Position numbers and translations under genes: made by a program. A stretch of DNA of 64,000 nucleotides, from NCBI RefSeq assembly GCF_000513935.1, contig NZ_AZUY01000005.1:47208-111207 (forward strand), given 5' to 3'. Positions 25,036 to 35,300 of the stretch are shown piece after piece. Within the stretch, counting starts at the first letter, position 1; every line of letters starts with the position of its first letter. The notes under the pieces are model-generated. The model worked only from the letters and a program-made list of their open reading frames with translations, ran no database searches and was not told where the DNA came from. The DNA is from Mesorhizobium sp. WSM3626 (GTDB lineage Bacteria > Pseudomonadota > Alphaproteobacteria > Rhizobiales > Rhizobiaceae).

Positions 25036-26121
25036 TTGTCCATTGCACCATCCGCGCTGCCGATCAGCATGCGCCGGATCGAGAAACGATTTGGCAGCGT
25101 GCCGGTGCTGCGCGACCTGAATCTCGATGTCGAAGCCGGCGAGTTCCTGACGCTGCTCGGGCCTTCCGGATCGGGGAAGACGACGCTGCTGATGATCCTG
25201 GCCGGTTTCGTCAGAGCCAATGGCGGGAGCATCAAGGTTGGCGGCGACGAGATCATCACCACGCCGCCCCACAAGCGCAATATCGGCATGGTGTTCCAGA
25301 ACTATGCGCTGTTTCCGCATATGAATGTCTTCCACAACATCGCCTTTCCACTGAAGCAGCGCGGCGTCGCGGCAGCCGAGACGGCGCAGCGCGTGGAGAA
25401 GGCGCTGGAGCTGGTGAAGCTGCAGGGCTTGGGCGAGCGCCGCGTCGACCAGCTCTCCGGCGGTCAGCGCCAGCGCGTGGCCCTGGCGCGCGCCATCGTC
25501 TTCGAGCCGCGCATCGTCTTGATGGACGAACCGCTGTCGGCGCTCGACAAGGGTCTGCGCGAGCATATGCAAATCGAATTGCGCGCGCTTCATCGCCGTC
25601 TTGGCATGACGACGGTCTATGTCACGCACGACCAGCGCGAAGCCATCACCATGTCGGACCGTATCGCGGTGATGAACGCTGGCCGCATCGAACAGCTCGA
25701 CAAGCCCGAAACCCTCTATGCCGCACCGAAGACGCAATTCGTGGCCGGCTTCATCGGCGAATCGAATTTCATTCCCGTCGAGTGCCGCAACGGGTCGGTC
25801 TGGTATCAGGACAGGCGAATCCAGACCGGCGCACCGACACCGCCGGCGGGTCGGCATCTGATGGTGGTGCGACCGGAGAAGTTACGGCTGGTCACCGCGA
25901 ACGAGCCGTCGACCGGCATCAATGTGCTCGATGCCACGGTCAGCGATATCATCTACCAGGGCGACAGTTTCGTCTGCTATGCCAGCCTGAGCGACGGCCG
26001 CCAGCTGACGTTGCGCGATTATTGCCGCAGCGATGTGCTGGCCAGAATGCCGGCGCCCGGCCAGCCGATCACGCTCGGCCTCGATGCGAAGGACACGATC
26101 CTGGTGGCGGCCGAGGGATGA
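25036..26121 (+). CDS. ABC transporter ATP-binding protein, polyamine (PotA) type
   Basis: This 361-aa ATPase drives the adjacent permeases. It has Walker A GPSGSGKTTLL, Q-loop VFQNYALFPHM, signature [14 protein letters not shown], Walker B RIVLMDEPLSALD and the H-loop VTHDQ. A C-terminal TOBE-like regulatory domain (about 280-361) is typical of PotA/UgpC-type ATPases. The start codon is TTG at 25036, 9 bp after a caggaga ribosome site. An internal ATG at 25069 is possible but would cut into the first strand. Its TGA stop overlaps the next gene's ATG. Confidence 0.9.
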   Translation: MSIAPSALPISMRRIEKRFGSVPVLRDLNLDVEAGEFLTLLGPSGSGKTTLLMILAGFVRANGGSIKVGGDEIITTPPHKRNIGMVFQNYALFPHMNVFHNIAFPLKQRGVAAAETAQRVEKALELVKLQGLGERRVDQLSGGQRQRVALARAIVFEPRIVLMDEPLSALDKGLREHMQIELRALHRRLGMTTVYVTHDQREAITMSDRIAVMNAGRIEQLDKPETLYAAPKTQFVAGFIGESNFIPVECRNGSVWYQDRRIQTGAPTPPAGRHLMVVRPEKLRLVTANEPSTGINVLDATVSDIIYQGDSFVCYASLSDGRQLTLRDYCRSDVLARMPAPGQPITLGLDAKDTILVAAEG

Positions 26122-27044
26122 GCGCGCAATCCGCCCTGCTGAAAGAGATCGCCGGCCCGGCGGGGCAGGATCTGAACGCGCAAGCGCTACGCGCCGATGC
26201 GCGGCGGGAGTCACTGCGGCTGCTGGCGCTGCTGGCGCCGAGCCTGTTCCTCGTCTGCGCCATCATCATCGTGCCGATCGGCTGGCTGTTCTGGCTGTCG
26301 CTGTTCGACGAGACCGGTGCCTTCAGCGCCGCCAATTACGCACGGTTTTTCGAGCAGGCCTCCTACATCGGGACCTTCATCACCACCTTCAAGGTCGCCT
26401 TCATCGTTACCGGCGCCTGCGTGCTGCTGGGCTATCCCCTGGCCTACATGCTGTCGCAGCTGCCGCGCCGGGCCGCCTCGATCTGCCTGATCTTCGTCAT
26501 CCTGCCGTTCTGGACGTCGGTGCTGGTGCGCACCTATGCCTGGCTGGTGATCCTGCAGCGCAAGGGCCTGATCAACAGCTGGCTGATCGACCTCGGCGTG
26601 ATCAGCCAGCCGCTGTCGCTGGCCAATAATTTTTCAGGCGTGGTCATCGGCATGACGCACATATTGCTGCCGTTTCTCGTTTTGCCGCTCTACGCCTCGA
26701 TGAAGACCATCGACACCGACTGCCTGCGCGCCGGCATGAATCTCGGCGCCGGCCCGGCCGCGACCTTTAGGCAGATCTTCTTTCCACTGTCGCTGCCCGG
26801 CCTCGCCTCGGGCGTGGTCATCGTCTTCGTGCTGTGCCTAGGCTTCTTCGTCACGCCGGCGCTGATGGGCGGCGGCAAGGTGGTGATGTGGGCGATGCGC
26901 ATGGAACAGACCACCAGCCTCTATTCCAACTGGGGCGCGGGTGCGGCACTCGGCGTGGTGCTGCTGGTGGTCACGCTGGCGCTTCTCGGCCTATTCCAGT
27001 GGCTGCTCGGCGCGCGCGCCACCGGCGTATGGAGTTCACGATGA
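26118..27044 (+). CDS. ABC transporter permease, PotB type
   Basis: This 308-aa inner-membrane permease has a cytoplasmic N-tail of about 35 residues, then roughly six hydrophobic helices. The coupling (EAA-like) region is near CLRAGMNLGAGPAATFRQIFFP. The ATG at 26118 sits in the overlap with the ATPase stop (ATGA). It pairs with the permease at 27041 in a heterodimer of the spermidine/putrescine importer class. Confidence 0.9.
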   Translation: MSAQSALLKEIAGPAGQDLNAQALRADARRESLRLLALLAPSLFLVCAIIIVPIGWLFWLSLFDETGAFSAANYARFFEQASYIGTFITTFKVAFIVTGACVLLGYPLAYMLSQLPRRAASICLIFVILPFWTSVLVRTYAWLVILQRKGLINSWLIDLGVISQPLSLANNFSGVVIGMTHILLPFLVLPLYASMKTIDTDCLRAGMNLGAGPAATFRQIFFPLSLPGLASGVVIVFVLCLGFFVTPALMGGGKVVMWAMRMEQTTSLYSNWGAGAALGVVLLVVTLALLGLFQWLLGARATGVWSSR

Positions 27045-27841
27045 GCGGAGATATCGGCCTGCCGATCTCGCACCGGCAACGCCTGTGGCTCTACGGCCTC
27101 GGCGGCCTCGTGCTGTTGTTCCTGATCGCGCCGTCGGTCATCATCGTCATCATGTCGTTTTCGGATTCGACGCTGCTGCAATTCCCGCCGCAGCAATGGT
27201 CGCTGCGCTGGTACGAAAGCTATTTCCAGTCGCTGGAATGGCGTGACGCCACCATCGTGTCGGTGAAGGTCGCTGTCATGACCGCGCTGGTGGCGACGCC
27301 GCTCGGCACCGCGGCGGCCTACGCCATCAACAGAGGCACGCTGCGCTTCAACGGCACCATCAACGCGCTGCTCACGGCGTCGCTGATCGTCCCGGTGATC
27401 CTGGTCGGCATCGGCACCTTCTTCCTCTATGCGCGCATCGGCCTCAACAACACGCTGACCGGCCTTGTCATCGCGCATACGGTGCAGGCGCTGCCGCTGG
27501 TGGTGCTGACTGTGCTGTCTGGCCTGCGCTCCTACGACATGAACCAGGAGCGCGTGGCGCGCAGCCTGGGCGCGGGACGCATCGCTGCCTTCTGGCAGGT
27601 GACGATGCCGCAGATCCGCTTCTCGATCGTCTCGGGGGCGCTGTTTGCCTTCATCACCTCCTTCGACGAAGTTGTCGTCTCGCTGTTCATCTCGGGCGGC
27701 GAGACCACCACCTTGACGCGCCGCATGTTCAACGCACTGCGCGACCAGATCGACCCGACCATCGCCGCCATCTCGACTTGCCTGATCGTGCTTTCGGTCC
27801 TGCTGTTGTCGCTGGCGCAGATCTTCGGCCGCCGGCATTGA
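27041..27841 (+). CDS. ABC transporter permease, PotC type
   Basis: This second permease of the importer has 266 aa and about six transmembrane helices. The coupling segment is ERVARSLGAGRIAAFWQVTMPQ. It starts in a 4-bp ATGA overlap with the upstream permease. Its resemblance to PotC-type subunits includes the FSDSTLLQFPPQQWSLRWY-like periplasmic loop (family form FNxSxxxxxxxxFSLxWY). Confidence 0.9.
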   Translation: MSGDIGLPISHRQRLWLYGLGGLVLLFLIAPSVIIVIMSFSDSTLLQFPPQQWSLRWYESYFQSLEWRDATIVSVKVAVMTALVATPLGTAAAYAINRGTLRFNGTINALLTASLIVPVILVGIGTFFLYARIGLNNTLTGLVIAHTVQALPLVVLTVLSGLRSYDMNQERVARSLGAGRIAAFWQVTMPQIRFSIVSGALFAFITSFDEVVVSLFISGGETTTLTRRMFNALRDQIDPTIAAISTCLIVLSVLLLSLAQIFGRRH

Positions 27842-27883
27842 TTTCATCGGACCCCTCAAGTGCCTCAAGGATATCCAGACCAG

Positions 27884-29470
27884 ATGCGTGATTTCCAGTT
27901 TCCCGGCCGCTCGCCGGTTCGTGCCACCGAAGCGATTGCCGCGACATCGCATCCGCTCTCGACGCTTGCGGCCATCGAGATGCTGCGCGCCGGCGGCAAT
28001 GCCATGGATGCCGCCATCTGTGCGGCCGCCGTGCAGGGCGTGGTCGAGCCGCAATCGACCGGCATCGGCGGCGATTGCTTTGTCCTCTACTGCCCCAAGG
28101 GACAAAGCGAGGTGCTGGCTTTCAACGGCTCCGGCCGGGCGCCGGCGGCCGCGACCGTCGACTGGTATCGCGACAAGGGTTTTAGCGAGCTTCCGAAACA
28201 GGGGCCGCATGCGGTGACCGTGCCCGGCGCCATCGACGCCTGGTGCCGGCTGCTTGAGGATCATGGCAGCAAGAACCTGGCCGAAGTGCTGGCGCCGGCG
28301 ATCCACTATGCCGAGAACGGCTATGTCGTGCACGACCGCGTCGCCTTCGACTGGGCCGACCCGGAGACCGATCTTTCCGCCGACGAGCACGCGGCCCGCA
28401 TCTTCCTGCCCGGCGGCGCCGCGCCGAAGGCCGGCGACGTGCACAAGCAGCCGGAGCTGGCCGCCACCTTGCGGATAATCGCCAAGCACGGCCGCGCCGG
28501 ATTCTACGAAGGCGCGGTCGCCGACGACATGGTGCGCCGGCTCAAGGAATTGGGCGGACTGCATTCGCTTGAGGATTTCGCCGCGACCCGAGGCGACTAT
28601 GTGGCGCCGGTCAGCGTCAGCTATGGCGGCCATGAGATTCACCAGATGCCGCCGAACAACCAGGGGCTGACGGCGCTTTTGATGCTGAACGTGCTGTCGG
28701 GCTTCAAGCTCGGCGGGCTCGACCCCAACGGCGCCGAGCGCCTGCACCTGGAGATCGAGGCCGGGCGGCTGGCCTATCGCGACCGCGACCGTTTCGTCGG
28801 CGACCAGGACCGTGTCCCGGTGCCCGTGAGGGAGCTTCTGTCGGCCGCTTATGCCGAGCGGCTGCGCGCCGAGATCGACCGCGAGCGCGCCATGACCCAT
28901 CTGCCTGACGTCCAGTTGCCGGGCAGCGATACGGTCTACATCTCGATCGTCGACCGCGACCGCAACGCGGTCTCCTTCATCAACTCGACCTATTACTCCT
29001 TTGGCAGCGGCGTCGTTGGCCCGAAGACCGGCGTGGTGCTGCAGAACCGCGGCTCGAGCTTCCGCCTCGATCCGGCGCACCCCAACGCCATCGCGCCCGG
29101 CAAGCGGCCGATGCATACGATCATGCCCGGCATGGCGACGAGAAACGGCCGCGTGGTGATGCCGTTCGGCGTCATGGGCGGCGGCTACCAGCCGTTCGGC
29201 CATGTCCATCTTTTGACCAACATGATCGATTTCGGCATGGACCCGCAGCAGGCGCTCGATGCCCCCCGGGTGTTCTACGTCGACGGCATGGTGGAAGCGG
29301 AGCGCAACGTGCCCACCGAGGCGATCGAAGGCCTGCGCCGGCGCGGCCACGCCATCACCGAGCCGCACCATCCGCTCGGCGGCGGCCAGGCGGTGCTGAT
29401 CGACTGGGAAAAGGGAACGCTGACCGGCGCGTCGGATCCGCGCAAGGACGGGATGGCGCTGGGGTATTGA
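27884..29470 (+). CDS. ggt: Gamma-glutamyltransferase family protein
   Basis: This is an Ntn-hydrolase of 528 aa that would self-cleave before a catalytic Thr. It has the family features AIAATSHPLSTLAAIEML and GGNAMDAAICAA at the N-terminus, QSTGIGGDCFVLY, and the autoprocessing site GSDTVYISIVDRDRNAVSF with Thr350 as the predicted new N-terminal nucleophile. GYQPFGHVH follows near the C-terminus. No signal peptide is visible, unlike periplasmic E. coli Ggt, so a cytoplasmic hydrolase role on an imported gamma-glutamyl compound is plausible. It lies 42 bp after the permease gene, in the same operon. Confidence 0.85.
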   Translation: MRDFQFPGRSPVRATEAIAATSHPLSTLAAIEMLRAGGNAMDAAICAAAVQGVVEPQSTGIGGDCFVLYCPKGQSEVLAFNGSGRAPAAATVDWYRDKGFSELPKQGPHAVTVPGAIDAWCRLLEDHGSKNLAEVLAPAIHYAENGYVVHDRVAFDWADPETDLSADEHAARIFLPGGAAPKAGDVHKQPELAATLRIIAKHGRAGFYEGAVADDMVRRLKELGGLHSLEDFAATRGDYVAPVSVSYGGHEIHQMPPNNQGLTALLMLNVLSGFKLGGLDPNGAERLHLEIEAGRLAYRDRDRFVGDQDRVPVPVRELLSAAYAERLRAEIDRERAMTHLPDVQLPGSDTVYISIVDRDRNAVSFINSTYYSFGSGVVGPKTGVVLQNRGSSFRLDPAHPNAIAPGKRPMHTIMPGMATRNGRVVMPFGVMGGGYQPFGHVHLLTNMIDFGMDPQQALDAPRVFYVDGMVEAERNVPTEAIEGLRRRGHAITEPHHPLGGGQAVLIDWEKGTLTGASDPRKDGMALGY

Positions 29471-29516
29471 GGTTTACGGCAGGATGATTGGTCGCAACCT
29501 TTGAAAGCCGGGGTTT

Positions 29517-29576
29517 CCTCTCCCTCACTACGTGGGAGAGGTGGCTCGGCGAAGCCGAGACGGAGCGGGGGCGGCG
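29517..29576. repeat. Short double-hairpin intergenic repeat
   Basis: Two adjacent hairpins, cctctccc...gggagagg (29517-29541) and ctcggc-gaa-gccgag (29545-29559), are followed by a cggagcggggg tail. This resembles one half of the longer palindrome at 61224-61404. It fills the 158-bp gap between ggt and the CoA-ligase gene. Confidence 0.65.
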
Positions 29577-29628
29577 CCAACGTCAACTGGACTTTCACAA
29601 GCACTCGTCTGAAACATAGCCGGTAACC

Positions 29629-31149
29629 ATGACCCAGACCCACACAGACCTCTCCCGCCGCCTCGTGGCCGGCGCCGACGACGCGCCGGCCATCCTGGCA
29701 CCCGACAGGCCCACGCTCACCCATGGCGGCCTGCGCGCGCTGATCAAAGCCACAGCCACACAGCTTCATGCGCTCGGTATCGGCCGGGGCGACAGGGTGG
29801 CGATCGTGCTGCCGAACGGGCCGGAGATGGCGACGGCCTTCGTCGCCGTGGCGGCCACCGCCTCGACGGCGCCGCTCAACCCTGCCTACCGGGCCGACGA
29901 GCTCGATTTCTACCTGACCGACATCGGTGCCAAGGCGATCCTCGTCGCCGAGAACGAGACTGGCCCTGCCGTGACGGTGGCCGGTCGCCTCGGCATCGGC
30001 GTGCTGCGGCTCATCGTGCCGCCGGACGCGCCTGCCGGCAGTTTTGCCATCAAGGGCGCGGCGGTCGGCCAGCAAGCGGCGCCCGCCATGGCTGGGAACG
30101 ACGACATCGCCCTGCTGCTGCATACGTCGGGCACCACCTCACGCCCCAAGCTGGTGCCGCTCAGCCATGCCAATGTCGCGGCCTCCGCCCGCCATATCGG
30201 CGCGACGCTTGGCCTGACGGCGGATGACCGCTGCCTCAACATCATGCCGCTGTTCCACATCCACGGCCTGATCGCGGCGGTGCTGTCGTCACTGGCATCG
30301 GGCGGCAGCATCTACTGCACGCCGGGCTTCAACGCGCTGCGCTTCTTCCAGTGGCTGAGCGACGCGAAACCGAGCTGGTACACCGCCGTGCCGACCATGC
30401 ACCAGGCGATCCTGGCGCGCGCGGCGCGCAATGCCGAAGCGCTGGCGGCGGCACGCCTGCGCTTCATTCGCTCGTCCTCGGCATCGCTGCCGGCGCAGGT
30501 GATGGCCGAACTCGAGGCGACCTTCGGCTGCCCTGTCATCGAATCCTACGGCATGACCGAGGCCGCGCACCAGATGGCGTCGAACCGGCTGCCGCCGGGC
30601 CTGCGCAAGCCGGGCAGCGTCGGTTCCGCCGGCGGACCGGAAGTGGCCGTCATGGCGCCGGACGGTCGGCTGGTGCAAGCCGGCGAGACCGGCGAGATCG
30701 TCATTCGCGGCCCCAACGTCACGTCAGGCTACGAGAAGAACCCGGACGCCAACGCGACGGCCTTCGCGCATGGCTGGTTCCACACCGGCGACCAGGGCGT
30801 GCTCGACGATGACGGCTATCTCAGGGTCACCGGCCGGCTGAAGGAGATCATCAATCGCGGCGGCGAGAAGATCTCGCCGCTCGAGGTCGACGACGTGCTG
30901 ATGGACCACCCGGCGGTGGCGCAGGTGGTGACCTTCGCCATGCCGCATGACAAGCTTGGCGAGGAGGTGGCGGCGGCCGTGGTGTTGCGCGAAGGCATGA
31001 GCGCAACCGAGGGCGAAATCCGCGCCCACGCCGCGATGCGGCTCGCCGACTTCAAGGTGCCGCGCAAGGTGCTGATCCTGGACGAGATCCCCAAGGGCGC
31101 GACCGGCAAGCTGCAGCGCATTGGGCTGGCCGCCAAACTCGGGCTCTAA
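29629..31149 (+). CDS. AMP-forming acyl-CoA ligase (oxalyl-CoA synthetase-like)
   Basis: This adenylate-forming enzyme of 506 aa activates a carboxylic acid to its CoA thioester. Motifs seen are LLLHTSGTTSRPKLVPLSH (P-loop, A3), ESYGMTEAAHQMASN (A5), GWFHTGDQG (A7) and the C-terminal PKGATGKLQRIGL with the catalytic Lys (A10). The compact length and LSHANVAASARHI resemble the oxalate-CoA ligase (Pcs60/AAE3) branch more than long-chain acyl ligases. The substrate stays open. It is probably the last or second-last gene of the GntR-controlled operon. Confidence 0.82.
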   Translation: MTQTHTDLSRRLVAGADDAPAILAPDRPTLTHGGLRALIKATATQLHALGIGRGDRVAIVLPNGPEMATAFVAVAATASTAPLNPAYRADELDFYLTDIGAKAILVAENETGPAVTVAGRLGIGVLRLIVPPDAPAGSFAIKGAAVGQQAAPAMAGNDDIALLLHTSGTTSRPKLVPLSHANVAASARHIGATLGLTADDRCLNIMPLFHIHGLIAAVLSSLASGGSIYCTPGFNALRFFQWLSDAKPSWYTAVPTMHQAILARAARNAEALAAARLRFIRSSSASLPAQVMAELEATFGCPVIESYGMTEAAHQMASNRLPPGLRKPGSVGSAGGPEVAVMAPDGRLVQAGETGEIVIRGPNVTSGYEKNPDANATAFAHGWFHTGDQGVLDDDGYLRVTGRLKEIINRGGEKISPLEVDDVLMDHPAVAQVVTFAMPHDKLGEEVAAAVVLREGMSATEGEIRAHAAMRLADFKVPRKVLILDEIPKGATGKLQRIGLAAKLGL

Positions 31150-31195
31150 TGCATGTCGCTTGGAAGTGTCCTCGGTTCCGAGATAACGACATGCA
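31150..31195. repeat. Palindromic intergenic repeat
   Basis: Outer arms tgcatgtcg / cgacatgca are perfect. The inner arms (cttggaa / ttccgag) are partly matched. It belongs to the gcatgtcg...cgacatgc family and starts right after the CoA-ligase stop codon. Confidence 0.75.
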
Positions 31196-31216
31196 CAGAA
31201 TCAAAGGCTCACTACG

Positions 31217-32206
31217 ATGAAGATCACCATCTTCGGCGCCGGCGCCATCGGCGGCTATCTCGCGGCAAAGCTGGCCATCGCCGGCCGGACCGACCTGTCG
31301 ATCGTCGCCCGCGGCGCGCATCTCGAGGCAATCAAGGCAAATGGCGTGCGCCTGATCGAGGACGGGAAAGAAACGACCGCCCCGGTCCGCGCCGCCGCCA
31401 AGGCGGAAGATCTTGGCGCGCAGGATTATGTCGTGCTGGCGCTGAAGGCGCATTCCGTCGCGCCCGCGCTCGACCAGATCGCACCGCTGCTTGGGGACCA
31501 CACATCGGTCGTCACCATGCAGAACGGCGTTCCCTGGTGGTATTTCTACAAGGCCGGCGGCGCGCTCGAAGGCACCAGGCTGCATCAGGTCGACCCCGGC
31601 GGCACGATCTGGGAGCGGCTCGGCCCGCAGCGCGTCATCGGCTCGGTGGTCTACCCCGCCGTCGAGGTCGATGCACCCGGCCTGATCCGCCATGTCGAGG
31701 GCAAGCGCTTCTCGCTCGGCGAACCCTCGGGCGAGAAGAGCGAACGGGCCACACTTCTGGCCGGGGAGATGGTCAAGGCCGGGCTGCAGGCGCCGGTGCG
31801 CGACGACATTCGCGGCGAGATCTGGGTAAAACTGTGGGGCAACCTCTCCTTCAACCCCATCTCGGCGCTGACCGGCAGCACGCTGGCCGCGATTGTCGCC
31901 GACGAGGGCACCCGCACACTCGCCCGCACCATGATGCTGGAAGCGCAGGCGATCGGCGAAAGCCTCGGCGTGCGCTTCCCCATCGACGTCGACCGCCGCA
32001 TCAAGGGCGCCGGCGACGTCGGCGAACACAAGACCTCGATGCTGCAGGACCTGGAACGCGGCCGACCGATGGAGATCGACGCGCTGGTCGGCGCGGTGCA
32101 GGAGCTTGGGCGGCTGACGGGCAAGCCAACGCCGGCTATCGATGGGGTGCTGGCGCTGGTGAGGCGGCTGGCGATGGAGCGGGGGTGTTATACGCCGGTA
32201 GACTAG
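31217..32206 (+). CDS. panE: 2-dehydropantoate 2-reductase family protein
   Basis: This NAD(P)-dependent reductase of 329 aa converts ketopantoate to pantoate in the pantothenate/CoA pathway, if it is orthologous. The N-terminal Rossmann motif is KITIFGAGAIGGYLAAKLA. VLALKAHSV, TMQNGVPWWYFY and the C-terminal domain with KLWGNLSFNPISALTG and HKTSMLQDLERGRPMEIDALVGAV are typical of PanE. Genomes often carry several paralogues acting on other 2-keto acids, so the exact substrate is not certain. It is the last plus-strand gene before the AT-rich nuclease-ATPase gene and converges with it. Confidence 0.82.
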   Translation: MKITIFGAGAIGGYLAAKLAIAGRTDLSIVARGAHLEAIKANGVRLIEDGKETTAPVRAAAKAEDLGAQDYVVLALKAHSVAPALDQIAPLLGDHTSVVTMQNGVPWWYFYKAGGALEGTRLHQVDPGGTIWERLGPQRVIGSVVYPAVEVDAPGLIRHVEGKRFSLGEPSGEKSERATLLAGEMVKAGLQAPVRDDIRGEIWVKLWGNLSFNPISALTGSTLAAIVADEGTRTLARTMMLEAQAIGESLGVRFPIDVDRRIKGAGDVGEHKTSMLQDLERGRPMEIDALVGAVQELGRLTGKPTPAIDGVLALVRRLAMERGCYTPVD

Positions 32207-32352
32207 CCACTGCCGCTGTCGATCGGCGGGTGACGCCCGAATGATGCGTCCTCCGTTCAAGAGGATCGATGCGCAGCCAGGCGCGACTTAAGCGATCAAG
32301 GATAAGTTGACGCGGCAGGTGGCGGAGACACGGACGAAGGGGAGGTGTTGTC

Positions 32353-35300
32353 CTACTGTCTTTCGTAGCTGCTCATCTCACTTCGTATGTCGTACATATC
32401 GCGGGCCAGATAGGTGTCGAAAAGGTCCAGAAGCTCCCGCTCCCGTTCATCGTCTACCGCGCGGTAAAGTTCAACGAGCAAACGACCTAGATGGTGAATG
32501 GTCGTATAGTGACCTTGCCTGCCATTTTTTGCCCAAACCGGATAGAGCGCCAATACGCGGTGGAGCACTTCAAATGCAAATCCGGGAAATCGATCAACGC
32601 GTTCCTCCAACGCGTGAACCAAATTATCTGAGTGATCCTCGAAAGCGGCTGAGTTCAAATACGATCTGGCGAGTTCGACTCGGTCTGTGTCCCCGTCTAG
32701 AACTTCGCCCCAGTTCACATGATATAGCTCGTTTCGCACAAGTTTCTCGGGATCGTCGACAAGCAGTCTTAGCCATTGGGCAGCGCGGTCACCGATCTTA
32801 TCAGAGCTAATGTTGCCGCAGCCGCGAAAGGCCGCTACCCGGCGCCGGAGCGTGTCGTGAGTCGTGTTTTCCAGAAATGCAATGCTCGCGGTATCGTCGT
32901 TTAGGGCCGTCCCGGACTCTAGGAAAAGTCCGAGAACTCTCAGGCTTTCGTGCTCAGAGGCCATTAGTTGCCGAATAATTTTTGCAACTTGCTCAGGATA
33001 GCTCACGCTTATCCATTGCAGTAGATGATGCCCTCCTTGAGACCTCATCAGGCTTAGGTCACGGTCAGCGATCCGCGTCAGAAGGCTGATGCCCCGCTCC
33101 GTATCGTATTTTGCGATTGAGTTCACCGTATGCAACATACACACCAAAACTGATGCAAGTGGCTCCTCGTCAACTCGGCGTTCGACCAGTGCCGTGATAT
33201 CGTCTAAGGTGGTCTCCTCGTCCCACAAGACGCTAGCAAGAGCTTCATATGCAGAGCCGCGCTCCTGATTGATACCGCTTGCGTAGATATCCTCATCCCC
33301 ACGCAACAACTCCTCCACAGAGGTAGATTGTTCGGACGGGCCTGTAGTGCGGACTGCTGTATCAGACGCTGTGCCCGACGCGGCTATTTTGAGCAGAAGA
33401 GCTAGTATTTCGGTATCGGCGGCTGCGCTTGGATGCTTGTTGACTGTCCAACTGACCGCTCGGTTGAATGAGTGGCTCGACCATCTAACGGCGGCCTTAA
33501 TCGCACGGGCGATCAGCGCCGCTTCTCCGCTGCTCTCGCGCACGCCGTCTAAAATCGCCTCGGGATATACCGCATCTAGCGATAACGGCATTCGTTCCAA
33601 CAATCTTACAAAGCGTTCTGGTTCGTTTTTCGCCCTCGCTTGAAGCGCGGAACCGAGTTCTCGAGCCCCTCCTATGACACGGCCTCGCTCATATCGGTGA
33701 CGACCGTCGCGCTTATAGTGTTCCATCGCGGACAGCCATTGTGGGTCTGTCATAAAACCAGCCTTGTCATGTGGGATTGGCGACTGAACCCAGCCCCCTC
33801 TAATGCCGTAAGCTTCCGGTGGTGGCCGCTGCTTGAATTTTCGATCAAGTTCTTCGAGGCGACGCAACGCCCGTGGGCTCAAGTGCGCTCGCCCAATCGT
33901 TGTCAGAACGGCTCGTTCGTGCTCACCCGAAGTATTTAGTATCCGTATAATATACTCCCTCGGGTGGTCGTATCTACGAAACTTGTCCACATTCTCCTTG
34001 GAAAGCCTTAAGTATTCCCCTGCCCAATCTAACTCGGTTCGGGTGGACAATATAATAGCTTCCACTGCCGAGCAATCTTTAGCTGAAAGATAAGGGAAAG
34101 CCGCCTTTGCTGCACTGGCTGCCGGTTCCCACTCACCGCCTGATTGGCCAATTTTGAATGCCTGCTCGTCCTGAATGAGAGGAAGCAACCGATTGGCAAG
34201 ATGTTGTCCATTTGCCGCTATAGTTACGAAGTGCAAATATAGCGCCACCGCACCATTTGGCTCAATCTGGTCCAGATAAGCCGACGCCCTGTCTGGGTTT
34301 TCTAATGCGATTCTAGCAAGTGCCTGAGCGATAAATCTGACATAATGCTGATCATGCGTACCGATTGGCAATCTAATCGTCAGTGTATCTTTTCGCCCCG
34401 CTTTATCGCGGTCTAATCGGAGAGCGTTCGCGAACGGTGGCACTATCGCATTGAGAAAGGCTTCCGGCGAATGCTTAACGATCTCCTCCAGCCAATGGGT
34501 CGTACTTTGCCCCTCTCCCGCATCGCTAAATGGATGCTTCTGCGGATAAGCTTTCATCCAACGGCGAAGCCAGAAACCTAGTATGCTCGCACCAAGCGCC
34601 TTGTTCTTGTGCGTCCAAGCCGCGAGGTCAAAGTTCCCGGACAGCTTCTCTATGACATCGCCATCGCTCGTCGCTGCTACTAGGTCGCCATACAGAGTCT
34701 CAAGCTCGCCAATCGGCTCCTCAGGGTAAAGTCGATTAAACCAAGCAATTAACTCGGCCCCACGCTTATTGTCGCCAGCCCACCAGCTGCGGATGAATGC
34801 TGCGGCGATGCGGGGATGACGAGGCGCCCCTTTGCGGAGCACGGAGAAAGCAAGCTCTTTAATTTCATCGCTTGCATTGATCCAACTTTGTGCAAGCCCC
34901 GAACCGATGACCAGAGGCAACCAGTCACGACCATGTAAGACCAGCTTTGCGAGGTTCCTTTGGGGACTTTCCGACATTATCCAAGGCTGGACAATCGCCA
35001 ATTCCTCGCGTGTTGGCGCGTTCACGTCTGCGAGCCAGTACGCCACAGCATCCTTAATGATGTAACGAATGTCACCGCCGTCCATGACCTGTCTGAGATC
35101 TGAGAGATATTTGCGTGTCGCAGCAAGATCGCGCAGACGCGAAAAAATTTGACGGACTTGCGTTCGTCGAAAAAGACGCTGCTCGTCACTTGTAAGCAAA
35201 CTATGAACAGATTGTCCTGTGGCGAGGAACTGCCGAGAGAATATGTGATCGAAGAAAGACTCGTGCGCGAACTGCAACTTTCCACCAATCGCGCTAATGA

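Noticed and set aside
26921..29371. 816-codon minus-strand frame opposite the permease and ggt genes
   Set aside because: The translation is low-complexity Arg/Gly/His-rich with no family signature, while the plus strand carries clear families.
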